Source of the DNA: Strigamia acuminata
Lineage: Eukaryota; Arthropoda; Chilopoda; Geophilomorpha; Linotaeniidae
NCBI GenBank assembly: GCA_949358305.1
Contig: OX442319.1
Location: forward strand, 1,796,001 to 1,860,000
DNA: 64,000 nt
Reading direction: 5' to 3'
In this document: positions 1 to 10,434 of the stretch, piece by piece
Position numbering within the stretch: position 1 is the stretch's first letter
Layout of the letters: every line of letters starts with the position of its first letter
The notes under the pieces: generated by a model
Databases searched by the model: none
Told to the model about the DNA's origin: nothing
What the model saw: only the letters and a program-made list of their open reading frames with translations
Program-made: the position numbers and the translations under genes

Positions 1-58
1 GGGAGTTTTGCCTGAATTTTTGTCCCGGATACATCTCTTACTTTTACTCGATCGCTAC

Positions 59-1374
59 CGGAAGCAGTTGTTGTGAAACGTGTTGTAACTGGCTAGAGTA
101 ATCAGTCCGCCCCAACATGGCGCCAGTGAAAAGAAAATCTGCACGGCAGCATCACCCCAAATCTGAGCAGTTAATAATTTTTCCCATTGTGGGGTTACGT
201 AATATAAAATTCCATTCATGTAACCCGGTAGAGTGGCTGCGCGGATTAGTAAAATAATGAGCACAACGTAGGGAAAGAATGCAGTAAAATACACAGCCTA
301 AAAAATTAAATATTCGGTTAAATGGTTGAACAATTTTCATGCGAAAATAACTCACCTTGCCAAAACTTTTGACACCTTTTAATAAAGCAATGTAACAAAC
401 TATCCATGCCAGAAGCAAACTTAAAGCTAGCTCCAATTTAACTTCGCCAATATCATTCACACCGCTCGATATGGATAACATGTAATTACTAAAAATGAGT
501 GGAAAGTATATTAGAAAACATTTACAAAGAAAATAAGTAAACGCACTGGAAATATTCATCGGATGGCATTTTTGGTTTAATACTGTTGGCTTTGAAGTTT
601 CTCCAATCTTCATCGCTTTTGCTTCCTCGCTTGATACAGGTGCCATTAAGAAGTAGGAAACCGGTGGGGGCTGTGCAATTTGTTGCTTCATACCGGCGAC
701 AAGCTATCGAAAGGAATTATCTATTCATCAAATTATTCGAATATCGTACGAGTAGGCCTATGTAAAATTACCATCAGTGTTCCAATCGTTGCCGCACGAA
801 TTCCACGGCAGGATGTCAGTAAATGAATTAAATAAATAATACCAAGTCCATCCGATGATCATGTTGTAATAAATGCCAACTAATGTTGACACGAAAAACA
901 TGCCGTATCCTAACCCTAAAAAATTGAAACGATATAGTGCGGAATTTTGTTTTTATTTTGCAAACAATTTACCTTGAAATAAAGGACTTATTTTCCAGAT
1001 GGTAATAGGTCCTTCACTCGCGTATTGACCAAATGCCAACTCTAAGAAAAACAATGGAAGCCCCGCCGTGAGTAACATGACGAAATAAGGAATGAGAAAA
1101 GCTCCTAAATAAATAGAAATGTTTAAGAAAACGTAAAATGCTACGTTGCGTAATAGTTCTCACCGCCACCATTCCTGTAGACTAAGTATGGAAATCGCCA
1201 GACATTTCCAAGACCGATGGCATAACTAAGACAACTAAGGAGGAATTCAACTTTGGATCCCCAATTGCCCCGTTCCTCGTTCTCGTCGGACGTCGAGATC
1301 TTTCTGATGGAGATGGTGGACACGGGCGTGGGCAACGACATGGCTGGGCACTTGGACGACCATTTCTGCTTCAT
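59..1374 (-). CDS. SLC6-family sodium/chloride-dependent neurotransmitter transporter, 5' exons (gene runs off left edge)
   Basis: Five exons read on the minus strand: 1374-1164, 1104-973, 915-772, 703-356 and 297-59, each with GT donor and AG acceptor and matching phase. Conceptual order gives the SLC6 hallmarks: TM1 with [20 protein letters not shown], then [21 protein letters not shown], a [20 protein letters not shown] loop, [13 protein letters not shown] (TM3), [14 protein letters not shown] (start of the large extracellular loop), a TM4-TM5 region ending in [21 protein letters not shown], and [19 protein letters not shown] (TM6) with [17 protein letters not shown]. The family couples Na+/Cl- to uptake of amines, amino acids or glycine at the plasma membrane. 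The loop resembles glycine/proline-type carriers, but substrate cannot be fixed. The start at 1374 is chosen because it opens the frame of the TM1 exon and is followed by a typical cytosolic N-terminus; an upstream exon is possible. The last exon seen ends in a GT donor at 58, so TM7-12 lie outside the window. Confidence 0.9.
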
Positions 1375-2906
1375 ATCCCGAATCGTTTTGACTGATCTGT
1401 TGGTGACGAGTTTGCTCCAAAATTGGACTCAAAACTAGACCATTCGCACTCCAAGTTTAATCCAAACTGGACACACGTGCAGAGAAAACTGCTGCGTGAT
1501 CTGAAACTCAATTTTAACGCAAGTTACTCCAAATTCATAGACCAAATTTTAAATAATTAAATTAAATTAAAGATGATTTCATACTTGTGTAAACATTTAT
1601 TAAATTCAAATAATTTGTTGAAATTTATTGGGTTTAAAAACAATGATTTAAAATTAAAATGCACAATTTTCATATTTCTTAATCGTGAGAACTGTGAGGC
1701 AGGGAATTCTAACTTTTCCCGTTGTATCGCTAAAAACGAAATTAACATATAGACAAATTAATTTAAAAATGAAACCTAAACTCCTTACCTCATTTCCACC
1801 TTCTATTAAACCGTTTTCTCGACCTCGTTCTCACTGCAAGAATAATTTGCAGTCATTGTCGCTACGCTGTTGCTTTTTTGAGCCGTCTGTTAATAGATAG
1901 CTTAAACTAACAACTTGTTTGTATCGTGAAATTTAACTGAAATTTAACCGAAATTATCGAAAACTAACAAGTAAATATTGAATTTTAGTTTAATTTTTTT
2001 TATTTATTACAGTATTATTTTACTGTGCTTAATTAACATTTTTCTTTGGAGAAAATGTGTGTAAATCTTTACTTAATTTACTTAATACTGTAGATTGGGA
2101 TGAATGGTCTTAGGAAATAGTAGCAGCTTTAAATACTTGTACCGTATGATTTTGGTGTTGTGGAGGAGGGCAAAGGAAACTTTTTTGTTTTCTTTTCTAA
2201 TACATCAATTTGTTTAATTATTTTTTCAGTCAAATCATTTTTTAAACCGTAGTAAAATTTGTGCTTTTTGCTTTAATTCTGGAATGTTTGTAGGTGATCC
2301 TTTAGTTCAGAGCTCGAGGATTTAGCGGGCCACTTCTTAAAATTAACAAGTAAATGGTTGATTCAAAAAAAAAAGTTATTTTTAATAAAGGCAATTGTTA
2401 AAAGTGTAAACTAAATTGCAATTCTTGACTAGAGAATGGCTAAACAAAAAGTACCGCGCTCATTTATCGTCCGGCGGTTCAAATAAACAACCACAGCATA
2501 ATTACATACGTCGCGGGTCGCTTCTACGGATGGGCTTCTCTTTTATACAGTAGTTTGGAAAGCTGATGATAAACTGCATTTTGAACTTTATAGTTCCTCC
2601 ATCTCCACGGCCATTTAGGAACAGGATTTCTCATTTTTTTGGCCTGTAAGAAAATCGTGGAGGTGAAAAATTACTCAAGTGAGATCCTGATTCGAAAAGG
2701 GATCGCAGAAATGAATTAGTGCAAATCCGTGATCAATAACTGCATATTTTTTCGGCGCGCTATTCCACGCGTGATATGCCGTTGCGCAACGTCGCACTCG
2801 GTCGAACTACTTCGCGTATGACCGAGTGCGACAGACGCGAAGCATTGTTTTTTGATTGATTGGGGCACAGTCAGGACCGGCTCAAGATAGGATCGAGTGG
2901 TGCTAC
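1375..2906. other. intergenic DNA upstream of the SLC6 gene
   Basis: AT-rich non-coding sequence holding the presumed promoter of the minus-strand SLC6 gene. I see no conserved coding frame, RNA gene or clear core promoter motif. Confidence 0.5.
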
Positions 2907-2914
2907 CGCAAAAG

Positions 2915-3031
2915 CACGGCTGGACTGGGTACTAGTTTAGTACCGGAAAATATGGATGGGTTGGGCGTTGGGCCACAGGGATATGCTACGGTGGGCCATT
3001 CCCGGTAGCCGGCCGGGCCAGTCCAGCACTG
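2915..3031. mobile_element. short hAT-like MITE (117 bp)
   Basis: The ends are inverted copies of each other: CACGGCTGGACTGG at the left and CCAGTCCAGCACTG at the right. Flanking 8-mers CGCAAAAG (2907-2914) and CGCACAGG (3032-3039) agree at six of eight bases, fitting a decayed 8 bp target duplication. A CAG/CTG-type terminus with an 8 bp duplication is the hAT signature. A related short element lies at 60050-60140. No coding capacity. Confidence 0.5.
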
Positions 3032-3039
3032 CGCACAGG

Positions 3040-3929
3040 GCGCCAAAACAAAAGGGATGCAAAAATTCATCGAAAACGTGTTGCGTCACGAGATCAAATT
3101 GAATACAACGTATTCAAACTGATCATGAAAATTTCCTACCTTGGTAATGGACGATGAAAACGAACCTGATAACATTTTAAAGTTCAGCATAAAGCAAACC
3201 CAACGTGCTTTTTAAATTTTAAATATTTATCTAGATTGTAAAAAGTGAAGTCTCCATGATGCAGGAAAAAAGACAGATGGCTCCAACAAATCTCCGTAGT
3301 CGTCGGATTGTTTTCTTTTCTGCGCATGGGCAGAAGAACCATTTTCAGCGGGAGACGCTAAACAATAATCTGTCACGTAATTTCGTCTCGTTCAGCAGAA
3401 GGCGAGATGAACAGCAAGATTTTGCTATTCGACATGCGGTGTTCGTTTTTCACGTTATTTAACTCTGGTTTGATTTCAAAAAGGTTGGTTGGTTTCATAA
3501 GCATGGGATTTACATTTCTGCAAATTTCTCAGCAAGTTTGAATTCGTATTTCTACATGATCCATTTATTTTCTTACATATGTTCTTTTGATATTGTTTGG
3601 CGCCATTTTAAGCCTACTATAGGCCTAGTTCGAATTGTATTTTCTTCTGTATTTCTTCAGTTGTGTGGCGATTGAGTCTTTCTTTGGCAAGAATATTATT
3701 TGATGCGCTTTTTGGAGCTTTTTGATGGTTTTTGGTGGTTTTTCAAAGTTTGGTTTGAATTTTTCATTTGAAATTGAATTTGTCTTGTCATGATTGGTAA
3801 TGGCATTTGCCATTTTTCGTGATATCAAGTGTTTAGTTTAGGATTTGAATTCCTGAACCTGGTTTTTATTTTCAAAGTGATCAGTGGCTCAGAAGATGGT
3901 CATAAACTTCAAAAATGACATTTTCAAGC
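3040..3929. other. intergenic DNA, no gene seen
   Basis: AT-rich sequence with only short chance frames. Nothing recognisable. Confidence 0.5.
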
Positions 3930-4100
3930 AAAAAGATGTATTTTCAGATGAAAAAAAATGTATTTTCAGATGAAAAAAAATGTATTTTCAGATGGAAAAA
4001 ATGTATTTACAGATGGAAAAAATGCATTTACAGATGGAAAAAATGCATTTACAGATGGAAAAATGCATTTACAGATGGAAAAAATGCATTTGCAAATGGC
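3930..4100. repeat. minisatellite, about 20-22 bp unit
   Basis: Seven to eight tandem copies of a unit close to ATGCATTTACAGATGGAAAAA. Left-hand copies carry GTATTTTCAGATG and longer A-runs, right-hand copies CATTTACAGATGG, so the array shows an internal gradient of variants. No function can be read from it. Confidence 0.8.
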
Positions 4101-4852
4101 TTTTGTAGGTGTACTGACATTCCATCAATTTTTTGTGTTTGATTCTCTTATTTCTGTATATGAATGTCTATTTTTCTATTTCTTGAGTAGTAGTATGGGG
4201 CGTAGTTCTTAATCTCTTTCATGCTTTGTATTGCCACATGGGCTGACATTCCAACTGAAAAGATTTCTCTGAAATCACATCTTTGATTTATAAAACTGAC
4301 TTATCTCTTCAACCTGGCATCCTGTATTTTCCTCAACCTAACCTAGCTTAAAGGTTGCACTTTATCTTTCGTGGTTTTCTATTCAGTCAACCCCTCTTAC
4401 TGGCCATTAACCCTCCTTCCTGGTCCTAATGGCACCTTTAAGAGTGTCAGAAGTTGAAATATAAGTTTAGGAAACAAGATTGCAGTATAGAGAAAGTAAT
4501 GAAAGTCCCAAAAGTCGGAGAGTAGACTAAAAGTCAAACTTTATTGAGGATCTTTTCTCTTCCATCTTCAGGTCATCTCCTCCTTTAGTTGCTTGCAGTG
4601 AATTTTTATTCTGTAATTACTGTACAGTTCTGGAAGACTGATAGATAGAGATGGTGAACAAAGCAAAATAATTAATTTTAAAAAAAGTGAATATGAAGTT
4701 TGATAATATAAACCAATTCTATTTTTTTGCATTTAATAATTTTAAATTCACCTTTAAAGGCCAACACTTAAACTGAACACGAACTTTTAAAATGTTTGCA
4801 CACAATTATCAACGTAGAGAATTGAACACAATGATAGCATTAATGTTATACT
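4101..4852. other. intergenic DNA up to the retroelement insertion site
   Basis: Non-coding AT-rich sequence. It ends in TACT, which is repeated after 58621 as the target duplication of the large LTR element. Confidence 0.5.
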
Positions 4853-4996
4853 TGTGGTGACCCAGTTGGATAAGTGTCCCCCCAGGGCGGATACTTGTCC
4901 TATGAGTCACTATGATTAAAGAGTCGTTCCCCCCCGAGTTGGCTCCACCTCCCCATGGCAGGTGTGTGCCCCGAGGGGGAGGAAGCGGCTGGTGGT
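4853..4996 (+). repeat. 5' LTR of the large element, left fragment (LTR bases 1-144)
   Basis: Identical to 57801-57944 of the 3' LTR. It holds the upstream U3. It is cut by the nested gypsy element immediately after GTGGT, about 40 bp before the LTR TATA-like sequence, so upstream U3 and core promoter are now 4.7 kb apart. Confidence 0.93.
4992..4996. repeat. left GTGGT target-site duplication of nested gypsy element
   Basis: GTGGT here is repeated at 9659-9663. The uninterrupted 3' LTR carries it once, at 57940-57944, confirming it as the target. Confidence 0.93.
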
Positions 4997-5129
4997 TGTA
5001 GAATAGTGAAATAAAGGAAACATCCACACCGGTTCAATGCTAGCTAGCAAGTAACTTTATTACACTTAACGACCTTCAACTCGGCCTTGAACTCCGCGCC
5101 ATCTAACGGCGCATTTACACAATACTACA
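4997..5129 (-). repeat. 3' LTR of nested gypsy element (133 bp)
   Basis: TG...CA-type LTR, minus-strand TGTAGTATTG...ATTCTACA, identical to 9526-9658. It carries AATAAA on the minus strand, a likely poly(A) signal. Confidence 0.95.
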
Positions 5130-5144
5130 TCCCTCCCTTATCCC
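5130..5144 (-). promoter_or_regulatory. polypurine tract of nested gypsy element
   Basis: Minus-strand GGGATAAGGGAGGGA directly precedes the 3' LTR, the usual site of plus-strand DNA priming. Confidence 0.75.
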
Positions 5145-5184
5145 AAAATGAAAAACCTCAACAATTAGAAAAAACAAAAACAAA

Positions 5185-8100
5185 TCACTTCCTCTTCCTA
5201 GCACACATGTCATAGTCCTGCTGCCACGACGGCTTCTTTTTGTCTCTTTTTGATCTTCGCGGTGTAAAGGGAATATCCACGGGGCCCGCCGCAACCGGAG
5301 CCATCACCGGCTCCACCAGCGCTGGAGCCGTCACCGGCTCTATCCTCTCCTCCTCCTCCGACTCGGACATCTCACTCTCATCACCTTCATCTCCCTCACC
5401 CTCCTCCGCTCGGCTCTCTCCCACTCTCTCATCCTCCTCCTCCTCCTCGCCACGACAATCCGATCTCACCTCCTCCTTCGAACGCATCTTTTTAAAGAAG
5501 GACGAATTTCGTATCACACTCTGTCCTCTCCTATCTGCTGTCACCTGTGATCCCAGCACCGACGTCACCACGAACGGCTCCGGGTCGTATGGCGTGGTTA
5601 GTTTGTTGATTTTCCTTCTTTTCAACAGTACCACATCACCCACCGCCAACCCGTGTCCTCGCGTGTGTCTCCTTCCGTCAGCCAATCTTTTCATTTCCGC
5701 TTTCTTATTCCTGTCCCTTTGTCTCATTACTTCATCATCTAATTTTGCGAACTGCTGTGGCAGTCTCGTTTTGATTGGCCGACCATATAACGCATCGGCC
5801 GGCGGGACCCCCGTCGTCGTATGGGGAGTTGCCCTGTAATTCATCAAAAATTCATATATTTCATCATACCACTTGCGCTCCTCTGTAACTGCTGTCAAAA
5901 TGGCCTTATTAAGTGTCTTCATTAGGCGCTCAACTTCTCCGTTTGCCTCGGGCCATAGCGGCGTGACCCGGTGATGTCGCACGCCCATCTCGCCCAAAAA
6001 ATCCGCGAACTCGTTAGACGAAAACGGCGGCCCGTTGTCGGACTTCACGACCTCCGGGATGCCCAGCTCCGAAAAACGCTTCCTGAGTATCGCCACTACG
6101 TTCCGCGCCCCCGTCGACGACACGCCGTCAACGAAGGGGAACCGCGAATACTCGTCGACCACGACGAACAGTATTTTTCCGTCGGGAAACGGTCCCAAAA
6201 AATCGACTGCTATCTTTTGCCATGGGCGATCTGGCAAATCAGACATCTCGAGCGGAGTCCTCGCCTTTACCGGCACACTCGCCTGGCAAGGAATGCAACC
6301 CGCAATGAGTCTTTCCACTTGAGTGTCTAAGCCCGGGTACCAGACTTTCTGGCGCAATAGCATCTTGGTTTTCACCACGCCCTGGTGCCCACGATGCGCG
6401 ATTTTCACTACCTCGTCTCTCAAGGACGTTGGCACCACAATACGGTCGCCTCGGAGAATAATCCCGTCCTCAGCAATCGTGAATTCGTCACGCAGCATCC
6501 TAAAAGATTTTAAACAGTCATGCTTCCATAATTTTTCTGACTCACCATCGTGCTGTCTTAAAGCTCGCTGTAGCATTCTCAAGCTGGCATCCTCTTTCGT
6601 GCACTCTGCTATTCTCGCCCGTGTTAACGACTTAGGTACTCGTGTCCTCACCACAAAATTAATATAGTTTTCCAAAGTCCTCGACATCACGCCGTCACTC
6701 TTCCTTTCACTGCCCGCATGGCGCGACATGTAGTCGCTCGGATTAGAGCTGCCCTTTGTAAATTTTACCTCGAACACGTACTGTTGTATCCGTAAGCAAA
6801 GTCTCTCTATCCTAGCTGAGGGCCGTGCTTTCCTGTTACCAAATATGCTTATCAACGGCTTGTGATCTGTAAATAGAAGGAAATTCACTCCGTACAAGTA
6901 CAAGTAGAAATGTTCAATGGCCCACACGGCCGCTAAAGTTTCACGCTCAATTTGCGAGTATCTGCTCTCCACATCGGTTAATGCTCGGCTGGCATATGCC
7001 ACGACTCGCGGCTCGACCTCGCCGCTCCTAACTTGGGCCAAAATGGCCCCCAGTCCATTCGGCCCCGCATCCACCGTCACGTGTGTCACCGCCGCCGGGT
7101 CATGGTACGCCAGAATGTTCTTATTTCCCAGCTGTTTTTTAATGCTGGTCCACGCCTTTTGGTGCTTCTCCTCCCATTGGAACCTCCCACTCGAACGCCT
7201 AGTCAAGTCTCTCAGCGGCTTCAAGGTCTCCGCCATATTCTCGATGAAACGTGCGCAATACACTACCATGCCTAGCAAGCTCTTTACTTCCGTCACCGAT
7301 TTTGGAATCCCCATCCTTTCTATCGCTTCTACCTTTCGCGGGTCGATTGCCACCCCGGCCGCTGAAAACACGTGACCAAAAAACACGATCTCGTCCCGGC
7401 GCACCTCACATTTGTCCTCATTCAGGGTCAAACCCTTTTCTTCTAGCCGCCGCAAAACAGCGTGTATCGCTGCATCGTGTGTCTCCACCGTCTTGCCTAC
7501 AATAAATATATCATCGACAATGTTAATACAGTTTGACAGCCCCTCGATTACTTGTCGAACGGTGTCCTGAAATAATTCAGAAGCCGAATTAATGCCAAAT
7601 AACAGTCTTTTAAACCGGAATAGTCCCACATGAGTCGCGAAAACAGTATATTTCCGCGACTCCTCGTCCAGTTCGACCTGGTTAAAACCATGGTTCAAAT
7701 CCAACTTAGAAAAATATCTTGCCCCTTCTGCAAGCGCCACTACGTCTTCTAACCGAGGCGAGGTATGGCGCACTCTTTTAATGGCCTTGTTAACCTCTCT
7801 TGCGTCGACGCACATACGTATGGCGTTGGGGTCCGGATCTTTCGGTTTATCGACGCAGTGGATCGGTGAGACCCAGGGCGTCGGACCCATCCCCTCGTCA
7901 ATCCGCTCGATCACATCCATACGTAAAAGTCTTTCAAGTTCGTTTTCAACCTTCTTCCTTAACCGAAACGGCAGCGGGCGGTAGCGTTGGGCGACCGGAG
8001 CCACTTCCTCATCTACATGCAAATGAATCTGATAGTCTATTAGCTTACCGACCCCTCGAAACAGCTTTGGATACTGTCGTTTAATTTCCTCCTCGATCGT

Positions 8101-9408
8101 TGACTTTTCCACGTTGTTCACCATCTTCACGATCCCCATCTGCTTCGCCGTGTCATAATTCATCAACGATGCGCCCGGGCGATCCACCACGTACGCTGTT
8201 ACGCACATTTGCTGTCCCTCGTAATGGAGCATCAGCTCCGTACGCCCGAGAAGTGGCAACGGCTCATCCGACCCGTATGTCAGCAATTTCGCACGACTTT
8301 CCGTCAATGTCGGTCTCCGCTGCATGGCTCGGTAATCCTCCCTGCCCAAAATATTCACCGACGTCCCGGAATCCACGACGAACCTTGTGCACTTATTCTC
8401 CCCTCCTATCGTTAGACGCACTTCCGGCATCTTTGACCTTCCTCTCTCTCTCTCCGCACACATTCCGATGGTGAACAGTTCCTCATCATCGCTCTCCTCG
8501 TTGTAAATACGCCCCACAATGTTTGTTTTCTTATCGGCGCCTCCCCCGTCGCTCCTCTTCCCTCGACAGAACCGCACGAAATGTCCCACCTTTCCACATC
8601 CCCGACACGTCACGCTCCTCGCCGGGCATTCCTGTGGGGGCGCGTGGGGCCACGCGCGCCCGCAATTAAAACACTTCCTATTTCCGAAATTTCTGAGCCC
8701 ACCTGATCCGCTCTGAGCCGCTGTCACCATTGGCTCATTCCGTCGAGTTTCCGCGTTGCTATTAGCCCTCTTCCTCGCTTCAATCGGCGCCCGGACCCAA
8801 TTAACGTCACCTGTTGTTTCCTTCTCGCCTCCCTCCATTTGCTTTGCCTGGTATTCTGACGCCTCGTAACCTCGGCCTAAATCCAACAATTGTTTTAAAG
8901 TCAACGTATCGTCCCGTAGTCCTTGTCGCCGCAACCGATTCATGTTCGTGCCCAAAATCAGTTGGGACTTTATCTCCCGGTCATCATCATGGAACTCGCA
9001 ACCCACAGCCAGTTGTCGGAGTCGCATTTGGTATTTGTCCAGGGATTCTGTCACTTCCTGGCGGGATACACGAAAAGTATAAATACAGAACTGCATGTTC
9101 TTACCCGGGACGAAATATTTCGTCAACGCCTCCTTAACCGAATCAAAATTCCTATCTTCCTCCTCTATCGCGAGCGTCTCGTAAATAGAGAAAACCTCTT
9201 CACCTGCTTGATGAAGGAGCGTCGCCATTTTCCTCCCGTCGTCCTTAATTCCAGCCGCGACTAAAAACATTTCGAGTCTACTTAACCATCTCTTCCACCT
9301 TTGGGATTGTGTGGTTGCTTCACCATGTACGTCAAACGGCGGGATCCCCGCCGTGCGTAGAAAACCTGCCACGCCTCCCGTTTCGTCCGCCATGACACCA
9401 CCACTCAC
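5185..9408 (-). CDS. gag-pol polyprotein of nested Ty3/gypsy element (1407 aa)
   Basis: A single open frame starts at ATG 9408, about 100 bp after the putative primer-binding site. In order: a gag-like N-terminal region (about residues 20-200); two zinc knuckles near residues 246-282, one irregular (CFNCGRAWPHAPPQEC) and one canonical CX2CX4HX4C (CRGCGKVGHFVRFC); an aspartic protease with FVVDSGTSVNILG; reverse transcriptase with KLDLNHGFNQVEL and LFRFKRLLFGINSASELFQ; RNase H beginning VTVDAGPNGLGAILAQ and including FTDHKPL; integrase with an HHCC finger (RGHQGVV...CIPCQ) and a DDE core (AVDFLGPF, VKSDNGPPF, ANGEVERLMK); and an acidic C-terminal tail. The RT catalytic box reads IVDD instead of the usual (Y/F)xDD; both aspartates are kept. 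Gag and pol are fused in one frame, so no frameshift is needed. Confidence 0.95.
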   Translation of the reverse strand: MSGGVMADETGGVAGFLRTAGIPPFDVHGEATTQSQRWKRWLSRLEMFLVAAGIKDDGRKMATLLHQAGEEVFSIYETLAIEEEDRNFDSVKEALTKYFVPGKNMQFCIYTFRVSRQEVTESLDKYQMRLRQLAVGCEFHDDDREIKSQLILGTNMNRLRRQGLRDDTLTLKQLLDLGRGYEASEYQAKQMEGGEKETTGDVNWVRAPIEARKRANSNAETRRNEPMVTAAQSGSGGLRNFGNRKCFNCGRAWPHAPPQECPARSVTCRGCGKVGHFVRFCRGKRSDGGGADKKTNIVGRIYNEESDDEELFTIGMCAERERGRSKMPEVRLTIGGENKCTRFVVDSGTSVNILGREDYRAMQRRPTLTESRAKLLTYGSDEPLPLLGRTELMLHYEGQQMCVTAYVVDRPGASLMNYDTAKQMGIVKMVNNVEKSTIEEEIKRQYPKLFRGVGKLIDYQIHLHVDEEVAPVAQRYRPLPFRLRKKVENELERLLRMDVIERIDEGMGPTPWVSPIHCVDKPKDPDPNAIRMCVDAREVNKAIKRVRHTSPRLEDVVALAEGARYFSKLDLNHGFNQVELDEESRKYTVFATHVGLFRFKRLLFGINSASELFQDTVRQVIEGLSNCINIVDDIFIVGKTVETHDAAIHAVLRRLEEKGLTLNEDKCEVRRDEIVFFGHVFSAAGVAIDPRKVEAIERMGIPKSVTEVKSLLGMVVYCARFIENMAETLKPLRDLTRRSSGRFQWEEKHQKAWTSIKKQLGNKNILAYHDPAAVTHVTVDAGPNGLGAILAQVRSGEVEPRVVAYASRALTDVESRYSQIERETLAAVWAIEHFYLYLYGVNFLLFTDHKPLISIFGNRKARPSARIERLCLRIQQYVFEVKFTKGSSNPSDYMSRHAGSERKSDGVMSRTLENYINFVVRTRVPKSLTRARIAECTKEDASLRMLQRALRQHDGESEKLWKHDCLKSFRMLRDEFTIAEDGIILRGDRIVVPTSLRDEVVKIAHRGHQGVVKTKMLLRQKVWYPGLDTQVERLIAGCIPCQASVPVKARTPLEMSDLPDRPWQKIAVDFLGPFPDGKILFVVVDEYSRFPFVDGVSSTGARNVVAILRKRFSELGIPEVVKSDNGPPFSSNEFADFLGEMGVRHHRVTPLWPEANGEVERLMKTLNKAILTAVTEERKWYDEIYEFLMNYRATPHTTTGVPPADALYGRPIKTRLPQQFAKLDDEVMRQRDRNKKAEMKRLADGRRHTRGHGLAVGDVVLLKRRKINKLTTPYDPEPFVVTSVLGSQVTADRRGQSVIRNSSFFKKMRSKEEVRSDCRGEEEEEDERVGESRAEEGEGDEGDESEMSESEEEERIEPVTAPALVEPVMAPVAAGPVDIPFTPRRSKRDKKKPSWQQDYDMCARKRK

Positions 9409-9510
9409 AACACACGATGCAAAGTCACAAAATCCAAAATGAACCGTCCATTCACCATAAAATGTTCACTCGCACCCGCATATCATATACAAAGTCCGAT
9501 AAAATAAAAT

Positions 9511-9524
9511 TTCCCTCGTCGCCA
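9511..9524 (-). promoter_or_regulatory. putative primer-binding site of nested gypsy element
   Basis: On the minus strand TGGCGACGAGGGAA starts two bases after the 5' LTR. TGG is the expected complement of a tRNA CCA end. The tRNA cannot be named by eye. Confidence 0.6.
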
Positions 9525-9525
9525 A

Positions 9526-9658
9526 TGTAGAATAGTGAAATAAAGGAAACATCCACACCGGTTCAATGCTAGCTAGCAAGTAACTTTATTACACTTAACG
9601 ACCTTCAACTCGGCCTTGAACTCCGCGCCATCTAACGGCGCATTTACACAATACTACA
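9526..9658 (-). repeat. 5' LTR of nested gypsy element (133 bp)
   Basis: Matches 4997-5129 throughout and is followed by the GTGGT duplication (9659-9663). Confidence 0.95.
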
Positions 9659-9663
9659 GTGGT
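9659..9663. repeat. right GTGGT target-site duplication of nested gypsy element
   Basis: Second copy of the 5 bp duplication (first at 4992-4996). Confidence 0.93.
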
Positions 9664-10340
9664 CAGCCCCCATTGGTTGATCGCCGGCCCTTCACCCCAC
9701 TGCATAAAAGGCTGTGTTTCCCGCCTAAAGACAGAACTTACACAAACGACACCAAGAACACAGCAACTACCTCACCGTCAGGCCAACTTCAACTACAAGT
9801 TAGGATTGATCGAGGATCGCTGAGTAAAGTGCAAACTGTAACTCTCACGAAGTCACTTGCGAGCTATTCCTGCGAAAGCACGAGAATAGCCCTTGTGAAA
9901 TCACCCAGAATAATCGCCCAGACGATTATTCGCCGAAGTAAGTGTCCGAGTGCTTTGTAGGGAACCCCAAAGTTCCTAGACGAGGCCTCTGCGACGCTAA
10001 ACCAAAACCTAGACAACAGGCACGGATAGAAGACTCGAAAGAGCATTCCACCGCGTCCGTGAAGACGAATCCGTGACGAATTAACGACAACTCGAGACGC
10101 CGCCTTTGTTCCGCCGACCACGCGGAATCGACGACGCCATCTTGAGAAATCCTTTGTTCGACGCTGACCACGTCGACTCTAGAATTATTACTGAGTGTAT
10201 TTTAAAGGCATAAAGCCTGGTGAATAAATTACCTGTTTATTTACATACATTTAGTATTCATTTGGGTATTTGCATAATTGATCACAGGTAAAGTATTACA
10301 CGTTAGCGCTATTTAAACCTATACAGAGTAGGACGCGACA
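9664..10340 (+). repeat. 5' LTR of the large element, right fragment (LTR bases 145-821)
   Basis: Matches 57945-58621. A TATA-like ATAAAA lies at 9704-9709 within GCATAAAAGG. An AATAAA occurs further on in a GGTGAATAAATTACC context. These fit U3 core promoter, R and U5. The fragment retains the core promoter but has lost contact with upstream U3. Confidence 0.93.
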
Positions 10341-10342
10341 CG

Positions 10343-10360
10343 TGGGGGCCTGTCCGGGAT
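10343..10360 (+). promoter_or_regulatory. primer-binding site of the large element, tRNA-Pro-like
   Basis: TGGGGGCCTGTCCGGGAT begins two bases after the LTR. It differs at only two adjacent positions from the well-known retroviral proline-tRNA primer site (TGGGGGCTCGTCCGGGAT). Minus-strand DNA synthesis would start here. Whether the host tRNA-Pro matches the two differences is unknown. Confidence 0.75.
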
Positions 10361-10434
10361 TTAGAAATAAATCTCAAATCTGAACTTGTGATCTCTCAAT
10401 AAGATAACCCAAACCGTAGAATTACCGAAAGAAA

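Larger units (their letters stand above)
4997..9658 (-). mobile_element. intact Ty3/gypsy retrotransposon nested in the 5' LTR
   Basis: This 4,662 bp element is bounded by 133 bp LTRs (4997-5129 and 9526-9658) that look identical base for base, and by GTGGT on both sides. It is transcribed on the minus strand. A purine tract (minus-strand AAGGGAGGGA, 5130-5140) abuts the 3' LTR, and TGGCGACGAGGGAA (9511-9524, minus strand) follows the 5' LTR at the primer-binding position. One uninterrupted gag-pol frame fills the interior. Identical LTRs plus an open polyprotein indicate a very recent, possibly still mobile copy. Confidence 0.95.

Noticed and set aside
5240-8716. Plus-strand frames of 60-200 codons inside the nested gypsy element
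   Set aside because: They are antisense shadows of the minus-strand polyprotein.
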